DNA of 64,000 nt from Granulicatella elegans ATCC 700633 (GCF_000162475.2 NZ_KI391971.1:1384911-1448910), one strand, 5' to 3'; positions 38,651 to 49,184 are shown, counted from the first letter of the stretch. Program-made: numbers and translations. The notes: a model not told the origin generated them from the letters alone.

Positions 38651-39142
38651 TTATTTTCCCCTTTCTAACTGTAACAAGTGTTCTTTTCTATGAACTCCAC
38701 CTGCATATCCGGTTAATGCCCCATTTTTCCCTAGCACTCGATGACATGGAATGAGAATACTAATTGGATTTTTTCCAACGGCTTGACCGACTGCTTGAGC
38801 GGAGTATGTTTCTACACCTTTTTCTTTTGCTATTCTCTGCGCAATTTCTCCATAAGTCATCGTTTCTCCATACGGAATTTCTTGCAAAATCTTCCAAACT
38901 CTTTCTTGGAACATAGTTCCTTTTGGTTGTAACGGAATCTTTATCGGAATTTGCTCGCCAGAAAAATAACTTTCTAACCAAGTTTCAACTTGCCCAAAAA
39001 TCGGCAAATCATCTTTTATCTCAATATCACTGTTAAACTTGGTATCATTCACTTGCCCTATAAACCATAATCCTGTTAATGACTTTCCATCACTTCTTAA
39101 TCGAATTTCTCCTAGAGGGGTTTGTATCATTCTTTCAAACAC
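38651..39142 (-). CDS. ogt: Methylated-DNA-[protein]-cysteine S-methyltransferase
   Basis: A 163-residue suicide repair protein that takes the alkyl group from O6-methylguanine onto a cysteine. The active-site motif ILIPCHRV is near 129-136 (Cys133), with the DNA-binding helix AVGQAVGKNPIS just before it. N-terminal domain about 1-75. GTG start seven bases from GGGAGG, inferred from spacing since no suitable ATG precedes. First gene of a two-gene unit. Confidence 0.93.
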   Translation of the reverse strand: MFERMIQTPLGEIRLRSDGKSLTGLWFIGQVNDTKFNSDIEIKDDLPIFGQVETWLESYFSGEQIPIKIPLQPKGTMFQERVWKILQEIPYGETMTYGEIAQRIAKEKGVETYSAQAVGQAVGKNPISILIPCHRVLGKNGALTGYAGGVHRKEHLLQLERGK

Positions 39143-39242
39143 TTCTCAGCCTCCCATTTCTCAGAATAAAAATAGTATACTCCATTTACTTACAAAAAAA
39201 GAAGTGGTATGTTTGTATCAATAATATTTTTAAGGAGTTCTT

Positions 39243-40244
39243 ATGATTTTACACCAAGCATACTTACACATTTTCGATAAAAATAGCGGAAACTTACTGT
39301 TATCGCAAAAAGAATTACCTTTATCGAATCCCTATATTACAGAATATTTTACAAAAATAATTGAAAAGACATTGAAAAGTGACCCTCGTCATGGTGTCTT
39401 ACCTCCAGAAGAACCGCTTCTAGGATTTTTAGCAGACGATAGCATTCCTTTTATTGAAAAAACTCAACAACTTGCTCATAAATTATATGAAATCATCGCT
39501 CCAGCAGAAGATATCCCTGCAGCTGATTATGTATTCGCATCAGGTATTAATGATCAAGGTGGAACTTTCTTTGCGATTTTGCGATTAGATTATAGCTCTA
39601 AATATACGCATTTTTTAGATTATGAAGACGACCAAGTATTAAATACCGTTTTGCAAAATCATGCGATTTTACCAAATCCTTCTCAAAAATTATCAGAAGC
39701 ATTCATTGTAGATACAAGCAATGGACAGTATCAATTAATCGAACGAAAATATATTGTAGAAGGTAAAAAAATACCGTATTTCTCTGAACAATTTTTAGAA
39801 ATCACACCTCCAACAAGCACACAGGAACAAATCAAAGAAATTAAAAAAACCGTCACACATGTTGCTAAAAAATATGACGAAGAAAATTATCTAGCACTTG
39901 CAACGACACAACAAGCAATCTTTACACAGCTAGAAGAAAGTGATGAGATTGATGCAGGAATTATTTTCGATACAGTCTTCAAAGATAAACCTCTTGCAAA
40001 AGAAGCAGCTTACCAAGCCATTGCGACTGAAAAAATCCCAGAGAAAATTCCAGTTACAAATGTTCCAAAATATGAGAAGAAATATAGTAAACAAAAATTC
40101 AAACTCGATAATGGAATTGAAATTACTATTCCAAGTGACATATACGAAAACAAAGAAATGGTTGAATTTATCAACAATCCAGATGGATCCATTTCTGTAT
40201 TAATTAAAAATATCGACTCAATTATGAATCGATTTAATGCATAA
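39243..40244 (+). CDS. Nucleoid-associated protein (NdpA family)
   Basis: A 333-residue soluble protein resembling the 37-kDa nucleoid-associated (NdpA/YejK) family. Visible features: N-terminal LHIFDKNSGNLLLSQKELPL, FFAILRLDYSSKYTHFLDY near 111-129 and a charged C-terminal domain. No membrane segments. In E. coli YejK binds DNA and topoisomerase IV; the role in Gram-positives is poorly known. ATG start behind AAGGAG, own transcript with a terminator at 40251-40284. Confidence 0.7.
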   Translation: MILHQAYLHIFDKNSGNLLLSQKELPLSNPYITEYFTKIIEKTLKSDPRHGVLPPEEPLLGFLADDSIPFIEKTQQLAHKLYEIIAPAEDIPAADYVFASGINDQGGTFFAILRLDYSSKYTHFLDYEDDQVLNTVLQNHAILPNPSQKLSEAFIVDTSNGQYQLIERKYIVEGKKIPYFSEQFLEITPPTSTQEQIKEIKKTVTHVAKKYDEENYLALATTQQAIFTQLEESDEIDAGIIFDTVFKDKPLAKEAAYQAIATEKIPEKIPVTNVPKYEKKYSKQKFKLDNGIEITIPSDIYENKEMVEFINNPDGSISVLIKNIDSIMNRFNA

Positions 40245-40250
40245 ACAATA

Positions 40251-40284
40251 AAAGACGATGACTATCCAAAGCCATCGTCTTTTT
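40251..40284 (+). terminator. Terminator of the nucleoid-associated protein gene
   Basis: AAAGACGATG (40251-40260) and CATCGTCTTT (40273-40282), loop of 12, followed by T residues on the plus strand. The A-rich left side could also serve the opposite gene, whose stop is 60 bp away. Confidence 0.85.
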
Positions 40285-40343
40285 GACATTTCATTTAGTG
40301 AAGGTTTTCTATTCGCTAATCCTACACTAATTCACTCGTATGA

Positions 40344-41432
40344 TTAGTGATACATACGAACCATTTGATCTTCTGTTTGATTAATATCAATCATAATACG
40401 ATCATTTGCTAAACCAGCCATATCTTTCTTGTTAAAATCTGAAACATCTTTTGATAAACGTTTCATAGAAATAACTTCCCCTTGTTTATTTGCTAAAACA
40501 AGTAAGTTATAACCATTTTCTGAACTTTGTCCTAACAAGAATTTGTAACCTGGACGTAATGTACCTTCATTAGGATTTTTTAGTACATAAAGTTTATTAT
40601 TCACAATTGTAAAGTGATCTAAAATTACTAAACGTGGGTTGAATTGATCAATAATAAATTCATTGTTTTTCTCAACAATTGTTGAAGTAATCGACATTTC
40701 TGGTAATTTTTCCACACGTTTTCCATTTTCACCAAAGTAGAAACGATTCATAAATTGTTGTAATCCTTTAACAACTGAATTAGGATCAATCATTCCACCA
40801 GGTTCTTGATGATCTACTAATGTATCGAGTAAGTCATAACCTGCTTTTCCTAGGTGAGCATTACTTTCTACAAACCATTCATTTTGTGCAATATAGACAC
40901 CGTCTTTTGATTTATGAAGTAAGTATTCATCGCCACCCATACGATAAATTTCTGACACTAGGTGATAAGGAGTATCTGTTAACATATAACCATCTTTACC
41001 AATAACATATGAACGACCATCACTTGCTTTCACCGGTTGATCTGCTAGCATTGAACCATTTGATTCAAAATAAGACCATTTATCTCCTACTTTTGTCCAA
41101 CCTGTTTGCATATCTCCTTGGTCAGATAAATAGTACCATGTATTTCCTTCTTGATACCAACCTGTACGCATTGCTCCATCTCCATTTAGAGAGTACCATG
41201 CTCCGCCAGTGAATACCCAGCCAGTTTGCATCACACCATTATTATCAAAGAAATACCATGTTCCTTTATCCTTAGCCCAGCCATCTTTTACTAATTTACC
41301 TTCTTGGTATAAATTCCATTGGTTGCCACTTTGGACCCAACCATCATTTGTTGCAGCAAATACTTGACTACTTGCTAATGCTGCTACTAAAGCTGTAGAA
41401 GCTAATAAACTACCAAACCATTTCTTTTTCAT
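40344..41432 (-). CDS. Secreted protein with cell-wall-binding repeats and unidentified C-terminal domain
   Basis: A 362-residue exported protein. The signal peptide MKKKWFGSLLASTALVAALA leads to cleavage near AFA/ATN at 26-27. Five tandem repeats of about 20 residues follow at about 31-135 (GW..xxxxWYxxxxxGxMxT pattern), the choline/glucan-binding type used to hold proteins on teichoic or polysaccharide ligands. The remaining 220 residues (from about 145) match nothing I recognise and contain no evident peptidase or hydrolase motif. Single-gene unit. What the repeats bind here is unknown. Confidence 0.8.
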   Translation of the reverse strand: MKKKWFGSLLASTALVAALASSQVFAATNDGWVQSGNQWNLYQEGKLVKDGWAKDKGTWYFFDNNGVMQTGWVFTGGAWYSLNGDGAMRTGWYQEGNTWYYLSDQGDMQTGWTKVGDKWSYFESNGSMLADQPVKASDGRSYVIGKDGYMLTDTPYHLVSEIYRMGGDEYLLHKSKDGVYIAQNEWFVESNAHLGKAGYDLLDTLVDHQEPGGMIDPNSVVKGLQQFMNRFYFGENGKRVEKLPEMSITSTIVEKNNEFIIDQFNPRLVILDHFTIVNNKLYVLKNPNEGTLRPGYKFLLGQSSENGYNLLVLANKQGEVISMKRLSKDVSDFNKKDMAGLANDRIMIDINQTEDQMVRMYH

Positions 41433-41570
41433 TTGAAAATCTCCCCTTTACTTATTGGTATTTTATCCAAAGAAATTCTGCAAAAATCTCTCTAACGTTA
41501 TTGTACTCCTCATCTAATTAAAAAAGATATTTTTTTCACATTCTTAACATTCCTTTAATTTTTTTGTAAC

Positions 41571-41640
41571 AAAAAAGACTCTTCTTTGTAACAGTTGCTA
41601 AACGTAAGCTAACTATGCTACAACAGAAAAGTCTTTTTTT
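41571..41640 (-). terminator. Large-loop terminator of the mnmE operon (possible repeat copy D)
   Basis: AAAAAAGACT (41571-41580) pairs with AGTCTTTTTT (41630-41639) and can terminate both ways. The 49-base interior on the minus strand reads TTGTAGCATAGTTAGCTTACG..., resembling one arm of repeat copies A and B, so it may be a degenerate member. Confidence 0.6.
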
Positions 41641-42354
41641 CTATAATGGTTTCTTCAATGGAATCCCTGGTTTTCGTGGATATTTATTTGGAGTTTCTTT
41701 TGTTTTTAGGATGGTTACGACATGACGATTTCCACCTTCATATGGTAAATCAAAGGACACATCGTCTTCCACTTTTCCACCTAAAATGGCAATCGCTTTT
41801 TTCGCTTCTTCTAACTCCACTTCTGTATGAGCAGCTTTTAACGCTAAAAAGTATCCTTGTTTCTTCACTAATGGCATACAAAATTCGCTTAGTACACTTA
41901 ATTTTGCTACTGCTCTAGCTGTTACGACATCATAAGATGCTCTGAAATTTTTATTTTGTCCAAAAGTTTCTGCACGATCATGGAAACATTGCACATCTGT
42001 TAGTCCTAACGTTTCTACTAAAGTGTTTAAAAACGTAATTCGTTTATTTAACGAGTCCACAATTGTCACTTTTAAATCAGGAAATACAATTTTCAATGGA
42101 ATACTTGGAAAGCCTGCTCCAGCCCCGACGTCACACAATGTTTGATTCGATAACTCATGATGAAATCCTAACGCTAAAGAATCATAGAAATGTTTCAAAT
42201 ACACTCCTTCTTCATCAGTAATCGCCGTTAAATTCATCTTCTCATTCCATTCTACCAATAATTGAAAATATTGATGAAATTGTTTTTTTTGCACATCTGT
42301 TAACGTAATGCCATGAACTTCTTGGAGTCTTTGATAAAATTCTTCTGGTTTCAT
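41641..42354 (-). CDS. rsmG: 16S rRNA (guanine(527)-N7)-methyltransferase RsmG
   Basis: A 237-residue SAM-dependent methyltransferase acting on 16S G527. The SAM-binding motif [16 protein letters not shown] is near 89-104; [20 protein letters not shown] near 143-162 is also conserved. A basic tail ([15 protein letters not shown]) closes the chain. Last gene of the mnmE-nudix-mnmG-rsmG operon, 9 bp after mnmG. Loss of RsmG gives low-level streptomycin resistance in other species. Confidence 0.95.
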   Translation of the reverse strand: MKPEEFYQRLQEVHGITLTDVQKKQFHQYFQLLVEWNEKMNLTAITDEEGVYLKHFYDSLALGFHHELSNQTLCDVGAGAGFPSIPLKIVFPDLKVTIVDSLNKRITFLNTLVETLGLTDVQCFHDRAETFGQNKNFRASYDVVTARAVAKLSVLSEFCMPLVKKQGYFLALKAAHTEVELEEAKKAIAILGGKVEDDVSFDLPYEGGNRHVVTILKTKETPNKYPRKPGIPLKKPL

Positions 42355-42363
42355 ACAATTCTC

Positions 42364-44262
42364 CTATTCTTGAACTTTCGCAATTTTTCCTTGTTCGATA
42401 TACACCATTAAAATCGATACATCGGCAGGATTTACCCCACTAATACGGCTTGCTTGCGCAATCGTTTCAGGTTGAATTAATTTCAAACGTTGACGTGCTT
42501 CTGTGGCAAGTCCATTAATGGCATCATAATCAATATTCGATGGAATACGTTTTGCTTCCATACGTTTTAATTTTTCTACTTTTTCAATAGCTTTGGCGAT
42601 ATAACCTTCATATTTCACAGAAATCTCTACTTGTTCTTTCACTTCACGAGAAACAACTACCTCTTCTTCTGCAAAACCAATTAAGTCATCATAAGATAAC
42701 TCTGGACGTTTTAATAAATCACTTAATAAAATACCGTCTTTTAATTCTGCAGATTCTTTTTCTGCCAAGAATGATTGAAGTTGTTCCGTTGGTTTTAAAC
42801 GAATGGATTGAATACGTTTAATCTCAGCTTGAATGGCTGCTTGTTTTTCTTGGAAAGCTGCATAACGTTCATCTGAAATTAAGCCTAATTCACGGCCTTT
42901 TTCTGTTAAACGTAAATCTGCATTGTCATGACGTAATAATAAACGATATTCCGCACGAGAAGTTAATAGACGATATGGTTCTGTCGTTCCTTTTGTCACT
43001 AAATCATCTACTAATACTCCAATATATGCATCACTACGACCTAAAATAAATGATTCTTCTCCACGGATTTTACGAACGGCATTAATTCCGGCATAAAGCC
43101 CTTGACCGGCAGCTTCTTCATATCCACTTGTCCCATTCATTTGTCCAGCTGTAAATAAGTTTTCAACAATTTTTGTTTCAAATGTATTTTTTAATTGATG
43201 AGGAATGACAACATCATACTCAATGGCATAACCCGTTCTCATCATTTCAGCTTTTTCCAAACCTTCTACCGTATGAATCATTTGAATTTGAACATCTTCT
43301 GGTAGAGAAGTCGATAATCCTTGAATATACACTTCTTCCGTATTTTCTCCTTCTGGTTCTAAGAAAATTTGGTGGCGAGGTTTGTCGCTGAAACGTACGA
43401 TTTTATCTTCGATAGATGGACAGTAACGTGCTCCTACTCCTTCTACAATTCCTGTAAACATTGGTGCACGATGTAAGTTCTCACGAATTTTTTCATGAGT
43501 TCCTTCATTTGTATATGTTAACCAACATGGAATTTGATCATAACGGTAGTCTTCATCTTTAGAAGTAAAACTAAATAAGTTTGGCGTTTCATCTCCTGGT
43601 TGGATTTCTGTTTTGCTATAGTCAATCGAAGAACTCTTCACTCTCGGAGGAGTTCCTGTTTTAAAACGAGCTAATTCAAATCCTAATTCTAATAAGTTTT
43701 CTGATAATTTAATCGAAGGTTGAGAATTATTAGCTCCAGAAGAATACTTCAATTCTCCAATAATAATTTGACCACGAGAAGATGTTCCAGCTGTTAAAAC
43801 AACTGCTTTTGAACGATAAATCGCCCCTGTATGAGATACGACTCCTTTACAAACACCATCTTCTACAATTAAACGTTCCGCAATCCCTTGTTTTAAGTCA
43901 AGATTTTCTTGTTGTTCGATGGTTTTTTTCATTTCTTGCGCATATAGATGCTTATCTGCTTGCGCACGTAAAGCACGTACTGCAGGGCCTTTCCCTGTGT
44001 TTAACATACGCATTTGAATATAGGTTTTATCAATATTTCTTCCCATTTCTCCGCCTAGTGCATCAATTTCACGCACAACGACTCCTTTTGCAGGGCCTCC
44101 AACAGACGGATTACAAGGCATAAATGCCACCATTTCTAAATTCATTGTTAATAATAATGTTTTAGCACCCATACGAGCACTTGCTAGTGCAGCTTCACTT
44201 CCGGCATGACCCGCACCTACTACGATAACATCATAGTTACCAGCTTCATAAGTTGTTACCAT
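42364..44262 (-). CDS. mnmG: tRNA uridine-5-carboxymethylaminomethyl(34) synthesis protein MnmG
   Basis: A 632-residue FAD-dependent partner of MnmE that installs the cmnm5 group on wobble uridine-34. The dinucleotide-binding motif [19 protein letters not shown] is near 15-33, [20 protein letters not shown] near 55-74, and the C-terminal helical domain ends with [20 protein letters not shown]. Length is typical. ATG start with GGAGGAAGT, 15 bp after the Nudix gene. Confidence 0.96.
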   Translation of the reverse strand: MVTTYEAGNYDVIVVGAGHAGSEAALASARMGAKTLLLTMNLEMVAFMPCNPSVGGPAKGVVVREIDALGGEMGRNIDKTYIQMRMLNTGKGPAVRALRAQADKHLYAQEMKKTIEQQENLDLKQGIAERLIVEDGVCKGVVSHTGAIYRSKAVVLTAGTSSRGQIIIGELKYSSGANNSQPSIKLSENLLELGFELARFKTGTPPRVKSSSIDYSKTEIQPGDETPNLFSFTSKDEDYRYDQIPCWLTYTNEGTHEKIRENLHRAPMFTGIVEGVGARYCPSIEDKIVRFSDKPRHQIFLEPEGENTEEVYIQGLSTSLPEDVQIQMIHTVEGLEKAEMMRTGYAIEYDVVIPHQLKNTFETKIVENLFTAGQMNGTSGYEEAAGQGLYAGINAVRKIRGEESFILGRSDAYIGVLVDDLVTKGTTEPYRLLTSRAEYRLLLRHDNADLRLTEKGRELGLISDERYAAFQEKQAAIQAEIKRIQSIRLKPTEQLQSFLAEKESAELKDGILLSDLLKRPELSYDDLIGFAEEEVVVSREVKEQVEISVKYEGYIAKAIEKVEKLKRMEAKRIPSNIDYDAINGLATEARQRLKLIQPETIAQASRISGVNPADVSILMVYIEQGKIAKVQE

Positions 44263-44277
44263 ACTTCCTCCTACTTT

Positions 44278-44757
44278 CTATTGTTCATTCGTTGTATAAA
44301 ATTCCACTTGATGGCGAATGTATTCACCATTTTCATATATAAATTTAGCCGAGAAAAATGGACGATTCTCTAATAGCCAACTCAAAAAAATTAAATCTCC
44401 TTGCCAAGTTGGCTTACTCAATACTTGATTATAAGGAACCCACTCTAAAGTCCCCTCAGGAGAATCGATTAATTCCCCGGAAAATTCCGTTACTCGAAAC
44501 ACATACGTATACCAATCATGTTCGGGAGTAAATTCAGGAAAAGTAATAATCCCTTTTAACGCCATTTGATGAACCGTCAAACCTGTTTCTTCAAAAATTT
44601 CACGAATGGCACATTCTTCTGGAGATTCACCTGCTTCAATTTTACCACCTACTCCGATGTATTTGCCTTCATGTACATCATTTGGTTTCTTATTGCGCTT
44701 TAGTAATAACAATTCTTTTCCATTATCGATATAACAAATCGTTGCTAATCTTGTCAT
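44278..44757 (-). CDS. NUDIX hydrolase (MutT/8-oxo-dGTP diphosphatase-like)
   Basis: A 159-residue Nudix protein. The box GKIEAGESPEECAIREIFEE runs from Gly38 to about Leu60 with all catalytic Glu residues. RLATICYIDNGKELLLLKR at the N-terminus resembles the streptococcal MutX type, so sanitising oxidised nucleotides is plausible but not proven. It is inserted between mnmE and mnmG, which normally neighbour each other, and is clearly co-transcribed. Confidence 0.85.
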   Translation of the reverse strand: MTRLATICYIDNGKELLLLKRNKKPNDVHEGKYIGVGGKIEAGESPEECAIREIFEETGLTVHQMALKGIITFPEFTPEHDWYTYVFRVTEFSGELIDSPEGTLEWVPYNQVLSKPTWQGDLIFLSWLLENRPFFSAKFIYENGEYIRHQVEFYTTNEQ

Positions 44758-44790
44758 ACAAAACTCCCTTTCTCCAACAGTGGCTTTCTC

Positions 44791-46179
44791 TTATTTTCCT
44801 AAACAGAATTGGCTAAACAATTGAGTTAGAAGCTCATCTTGGACGCTGTCTCCTGTAATTTCTCCTAACAAATCCCATGCTCTTGTAAAATCGATTTGAA
44901 TTAAATCAACTGGCATTCCCATTTCAATCCCATTTTGCACTTCGACTAATGCTTGTTCTGCTTTCTCTAACAAGGCAATATGACGAGTATTCGATAAGTA
45001 AGTCGCATCTCGTTCATTCATTTGTCCTTGGAAGAAATATCCTGCAATTTTTTCTTCTAATTGATCGATTCCTTCTTTATTTAACATAGAAGTTGTGACA
45101 ATTTCTTCTACCTGAGCATAAGGAGCAATGTCCTCTTTTGAAAGTTTTGAAGGCAAATCTGTTTTATTGAATAAAATAATTCGCTTCATTCCCTTTGTAG
45201 TTTCTAATAAACGAATATCTTCCTCTTGTAATGTTTCGCTTTGATTTAATAATAACAATACAAAATCTGCTTCTTTTAATGCTTTACGACTACGTTCTAC
45301 CCCGATTTTTTCTACGATATCATCCGTTTCACGAATTCCTGCTGTATCGATTAATTGTAAAGGCACTCCACGGACATTGACATATTCTTCGATTGTATCT
45401 CTTGTTGTCCCTGCAATGTCAGTTACAATTGCCTTTTCTTCTCTTAATAGCACATTTAATAAACTAGATTTCCCAACATTCGGACGACCCACGATAGCCG
45501 TTTTTAAACCATCTCTCAAAATCTTCCCTTGACTAGCTGTGTTTAATAAAGCACGAATTCCTTGCAATACTTGTTGCGTCTTTTCTCGTAATAATTGCAA
45601 AGTCATTTCTTCTACATCATCATATTCTGGATAATCTATATTTACTTCTACTTGCGCTAATGTATTTAAAATTTCTTGACGTAAATTTTGAATTAAATGT
45701 GATAATTGACCATCTAATTGACGCATCGCTAATTGCATTGATTTATCCGTTTTTGCACGAATTAAATCCATCACTGCTTCTGCTTGAGACAAATCAATAC
45801 GTCCATTTAAAAAGGCACGTTTCGTAAATTCTCCAGGCTCCGCTAATCTTGCTCCCATCCGTAGCACTAATTGCAACACACGATTAATCGCAACAATCCC
45901 TCCATGGCAATTAATTTCTACAATATCTTCTCGTGTAAATGTTTTTGGAGCTCTTAAAACACTTACCATTACTTCATCATAGACTTCTCCAGATTTTGGG
46001 TCGACAATATGCCCATAATGAATCGTATGAGTCTTTTGTTCTTCTAATTGTTTCGTTCCACATTGATAAATCGAACTTGCGATTGAAATCGCCAAATCCC
46101 CACTAATTCTGACAATCCCAATAGCCCCTTCACCAGGTGCTGTCGAAATCGCAGCAATCGTATCAAATTCTGTTTGCAT
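44791..46179 (-). CDS. mnmE: tRNA uridine-5-carboxymethylaminomethyl(34) synthesis GTPase MnmE
   Basis: A 462-residue protein: N-terminal folate-binding domain ([20 protein letters not shown]), helical domain, inserted G domain with [21 protein letters not shown] and DTAGI motifs, FNKTD as G4, and the C-terminal CLGK with its catalytic Cys. The start is the ATG at 46179, seven bases from AAAGGAT. The frame extends to 46221 through the leader terminator and is rejected there. Confidence 0.95.
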   Translation of the reverse strand: MQTEFDTIAAISTAPGEGAIGIVRISGDLAISIASSIYQCGTKQLEEQKTHTIHYGHIVDPKSGEVYDEVMVSVLRAPKTFTREDIVEINCHGGIVAINRVLQLVLRMGARLAEPGEFTKRAFLNGRIDLSQAEAVMDLIRAKTDKSMQLAMRQLDGQLSHLIQNLRQEILNTLAQVEVNIDYPEYDDVEEMTLQLLREKTQQVLQGIRALLNTASQGKILRDGLKTAIVGRPNVGKSSLLNVLLREEKAIVTDIAGTTRDTIEEYVNVRGVPLQLIDTAGIRETDDIVEKIGVERSRKALKEADFVLLLLNQSETLQEEDIRLLETTKGMKRIILFNKTDLPSKLSKEDIAPYAQVEEIVTTSMLNKEGIDQLEEKIAGYFFQGQMNERDATYLSNTRHIALLEKAEQALVEVQNGIEMGMPVDLIQIDFTRAWDLLGEITGDSVQDELLTQLFSQFCLGK

Positions 46180-46208
46180 ACTGATATCCTTTCTTGGCTT
46201 CATTGCAC

Positions 46209-46259
46209 AAAAAAAGTGCACACTCCACCCCTTATTGATAAAAGGGTGGCTCGCACTTT
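46209..46259 (-). terminator. Attenuator-like terminator in the mnmE leader
   Basis: AAAGTGC (46213-46219) with GCACTTT (46253-46259) and, inside, CCACCC (46225-46230) with GGGTGG (46244-46249). The minus strand then runs into seven T residues (46209-46215, shared with the outer stem). It sits after the mnmE promoter (-10 at 46285-46290) and before the start codon. Confidence 0.75.
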
Positions 46260-46284
46260 GACTGCTTACCTATATTTCAGTGAT

Positions 46285-46290
46285 ATTATA
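46285..46290 (-). promoter_or_regulatory. Probable -10 element of the mnmE operon
   Basis: Minus strand TATAAT (46285-46290), with TG immediately before it. No good -35 can be assigned. Predicted start near 46278, about 100 nt before mnmE. A GTAGAAG/CTTCTAC hairpin (46314-46331) lies upstream. Confidence 0.5.
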
Positions 46291-46373
46291 CAATACTTTT
46301 TGAACTTGTGCTAGTAGAAGGGGTCTTCTACCGTAAAAAAGAAGCCGCATTTCTATTTAAAATAAATTCAATA

Positions 46374-46407
46374 TAAAAAACAGCCAGCACTTTGTCATGC
46401 TGGCTGT
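46374..46407 (-). terminator. Terminator of the SNF2 helicase gene
   Basis: ACAGCCAGCA (46380-46389) and TGCTGGCTGT (46398-46407), loop of eight, followed on the minus strand by T residues. Confidence 0.92.
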
Positions 46408-46427
46408 TTCCTTTTGCAAAATCAATC

Positions 46428-49184
46428 TTACGCAATATTCTTTTTCTTTCTTTCAGAAATACGATTTCTCTCAATTTCAATAATTTTACTTTGTACTTCT
46501 TTTTCTGTCATTTTCTCTGAAGCAACAAACGCCTCAGCCACTAAAGAGTCTTTTGCATACTTATCAAATTCTACTTCTTTTTTATGTATTAATGCCATAA
46601 TCGGTTCATCAATACTATCTTTCGTTAAAAGTCTATACACTAAAACATCTCTCGTTTGCCCCATTCGATACACCCTGCTAATCGCTTGTTGTTCCGTAGA
46701 AGGCTTCCATTGAGGTTCACATAAAATAACAATATTCGCACTTTGAATATTTAACCCTACTCCACCAGCCTCAATTTGAGCTAACAACACTGTTTGATTA
46801 CTATCTTTAGAAAATTCATCGATTACTTCTTGTCTTCTAGCAGGGCTAATATCTCCAGATAGTATATCACTAGCAGTATTTGGTACAAGTTCTCGTAATC
46901 TATATAGAACATCTGTTTTAAAAAATGAAAATACGAGTACTTTCATACCATTCTCTCGTGCCTCTTTACAAATATCTATAATTTGTTTAATTTTTTCAGA
47001 GTCTTCTCCTAAGAACGCCATACGTCTTAACTTCATAACACTACATTTTTCGCTAAAGGCTTCTGATTCATATAATTCAATTTGCTTATCCGAAAATTCT
47101 GACCATAGATTAACAACTTCCATTTCAGGTAATTCATCCAACACTTCTTCCCTTTTTCTTCTCAAATAGACATTAGCTAGATCCTTTTTGAAATCATCTT
47201 CATCTGGTCGTTCTCTAAACACACTTTCTGGTAAATCAGGATTTAAAATACTCACTAAATGTTGCATCTCTCTGACATTATTTTCCAACGGAGTTCCCGT
47301 CATAAATAATTTATAATTAGCTCTTTGTGCAAGTGCAATCGAATTTCGTGCTCTTATAGTATTAGCATTTTTAACATAGTGAGCTTCATCTAGAATTAAT
47401 AAATCAATTTGTAATCCCTCTATTTCTTGAACAAAGTAACTAGCTTGTTCATAGTTCGCTAATAAAATCCCACCTTCTTGTTTCCACTTTATAAAATCAT
47501 TTATTTTATTTTTGTTCGAAGCTGAGAATCGATAAACCGGTAATTCTGTCCATTTAAGAATTTCCTTATTCCAATTTTCTAACACACTTAAAGGTAATAA
47601 AATCATACATTTTCTTTGATGTTCTTGAAATAGATGATTCGCTACTGCTAACGCTTGAATCGTTTTACCAAGCCCCATCTCGTCGCCTAAAAGAATATTT
47701 TTTTGATAAAGTAAAAATTTCGCTCCAAATTCTTGATATGGACGCATCGTTACTTTTAATTGATTTTCATTAATTTGAACTTGATTCACTTTTTCAATAA
47801 TAAATTTAGGTAAGTCCGAAGTACTATTATCTAATCCTTTTCCAGTGATTTTTTCTAACAAGGCATAATAAGTGGCGGATTCTTCTTTAAATTCTCGTTC
47901 TGCTACATCAAAAAGAATTTCATCATATTTAAGAGTCGTATAGGTGAATAATTTGTTGAAATTTAGATCAATTTCTAAGATTTCCTCATATAACCATTTT
48001 TCTAACTCGCACCATATTGAAAAAGCTTTTTCATCCAACAAAGTATCCGCAACATAACGATTTTCTGCTAAAATCATTAGTTTATTATACTCTTCAAACC
48101 ACTTTGTAAATTGTTCAAAAAGTTCTTTTTCAGCTTCTTCTCTTTGTTTCGAATAATTTTTATAAACAAATAATTCTGTGACTAATTTACGTTGTTCAAA
48201 ACTCAACTGATTCACACGAATTTTTGGTCGAGTGGACTGTTTCACTTTATCAGCTACGTCATTTAATACTGCTGATAAAAATGAATACTCCTCTTCTGTT
48301 AAAGCATACTTATCCTTTAAAGCCTCTCCATATTTTATCATTGTCGATATTGATTTATAGCCATTTTGAATACTGATTGGAACGACTTTTTGTTCTTTTT
48401 GATAATAATCTTCTATAGTTGAAAATGAAAGCATTGATAAATCTTTTTCAAACTGTTGATTAAATAATTCTTCCCAATCTTCAATAATTTGTTTTTCTAC
48501 GTATCGTTTGCTATCCAACTCCAATATTTCTTGTTTTTCTTTAACCTTGTGATGAAATTCTTTCAACACATCAGATTCAACACTATGATTGTTTATATCT
48601 TCTTCAAAAAATGAAAATAATCGCTTAGAATTAATCACCAAATCTTCCCAAGGATTCGTTATGCTACTACTTTCTTTGTCTAAATATCCCATTTTAAACA
48701 AAAAGTCATCTAACAAACTTTTATTCGTATCTACTAAATATTTTGCTTCAGATAATTTCGTTTTTATATCTTTATTTTTAAATAGCATGAACAAAAACAT
48801 AGCATCATTTTCTACGATGAAAGATAATTTTTCTTCTAATACTTTTAATTTATGTAGATTATTGCTTTTATACTGCTTTAATTCTTTTAATGAAGATTCA
48901 AAAGATACAAATAAATTCCCTAATAATTTATCTTTCTCATGAAAAATAGAAGGATAAAACCTTTCTTCTTTTACACTTTTCTTTCTCAACAATCCATTAT
49001 ATCTCTCTAATAAGTCCAATAACCCAAATGGTAATTGACTTTCCCATTGTTCAAAAAATGTTTTCTGTTTATCTTTAATGATGGATCTAATCTTTCCCTC
49101 TAAATCTGGTAAACTTTCTTCTTCTAATTTCTTTATATTCGGTTGAATAATACTTAGTAATTCTTTTGCCTCATTTTTATTCAA
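46428..49184 (-). CDS. SNF2-family DEAD/DEAH-box helicase
   Basis: A 918-residue single-gene unit. The first 470 residues are charged, helix-rich and unrecognised. The SNF2 motor follows: motif I GDEMGLGKT at 500-508, DEAH at 599-602, TGTPLENN near 629-636, and the C-terminal RecA-like half with GGVGLNIQSA and QAISRVYRMGQ (motifs V and VI) near 815-865. There is no SWIM zinc domain or nuclease motif. TTG start nine bases from AAAGGGG. No methyltransferase, nuclease or other defence partner is adjacent, so its role is open. Confidence 0.85.
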   Translation of the reverse strand: MNKNEAKELLSIIQPNIKKLEEESLPDLEGKIRSIIKDKQKTFFEQWESQLPFGLLDLLERYNGLLRKKSVKEERFYPSIFHEKDKLLGNLFVSFESSLKELKQYKSNNLHKLKVLEEKLSFIVENDAMFLFMLFKNKDIKTKLSEAKYLVDTNKSLLDDFLFKMGYLDKESSSITNPWEDLVINSKRLFSFFEEDINNHSVESDVLKEFHHKVKEKQEILELDSKRYVEKQIIEDWEELFNQQFEKDLSMLSFSTIEDYYQKEQKVVPISIQNGYKSISTMIKYGEALKDKYALTEEEYSFLSAVLNDVADKVKQSTRPKIRVNQLSFEQRKLVTELFVYKNYSKQREEAEKELFEQFTKWFEEYNKLMILAENRYVADTLLDEKAFSIWCELEKWLYEEILEIDLNFNKLFTYTTLKYDEILFDVAEREFKEESATYYALLEKITGKGLDNSTSDLPKFIIEKVNQVQINENQLKVTMRPYQEFGAKFLLYQKNILLGDEMGLGKTIQALAVANHLFQEHQRKCMILLPLSVLENWNKEILKWTELPVYRFSASNKNKINDFIKWKQEGGILLANYEQASYFVQEIEGLQIDLLILDEAHYVKNANTIRARNSIALAQRANYKLFMTGTPLENNVREMQHLVSILNPDLPESVFRERPDEDDFKKDLANVYLRRKREEVLDELPEMEVVNLWSEFSDKQIELYESEAFSEKCSVMKLRRMAFLGEDSEKIKQIIDICKEARENGMKVLVFSFFKTDVLYRLRELVPNTASDILSGDISPARRQEVIDEFSKDSNQTVLLAQIEAGGVGLNIQSANIVILCEPQWKPSTEQQAISRVYRMGQTRDVLVYRLLTKDSIDEPIMALIHKKEVEFDKYAKDSLVAEAFVASEKMTEKEVQSKIIEIERNRISERKKKNIA

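Noticed and set aside
41433-41570. WalR/VicR-type box upstream of the cell-wall-binding protein
   Set aside because: TGTTAA is followed after five bases by only a 4/6 match to the second half, which is expected by chance in this AT-rich DNA.
46414-46713. 99-residue plus-strand frame opposite the end of the SNF2 gene
   Set aside because: Antisense shadow that begins in the helicase terminator region; no binding site or family match.
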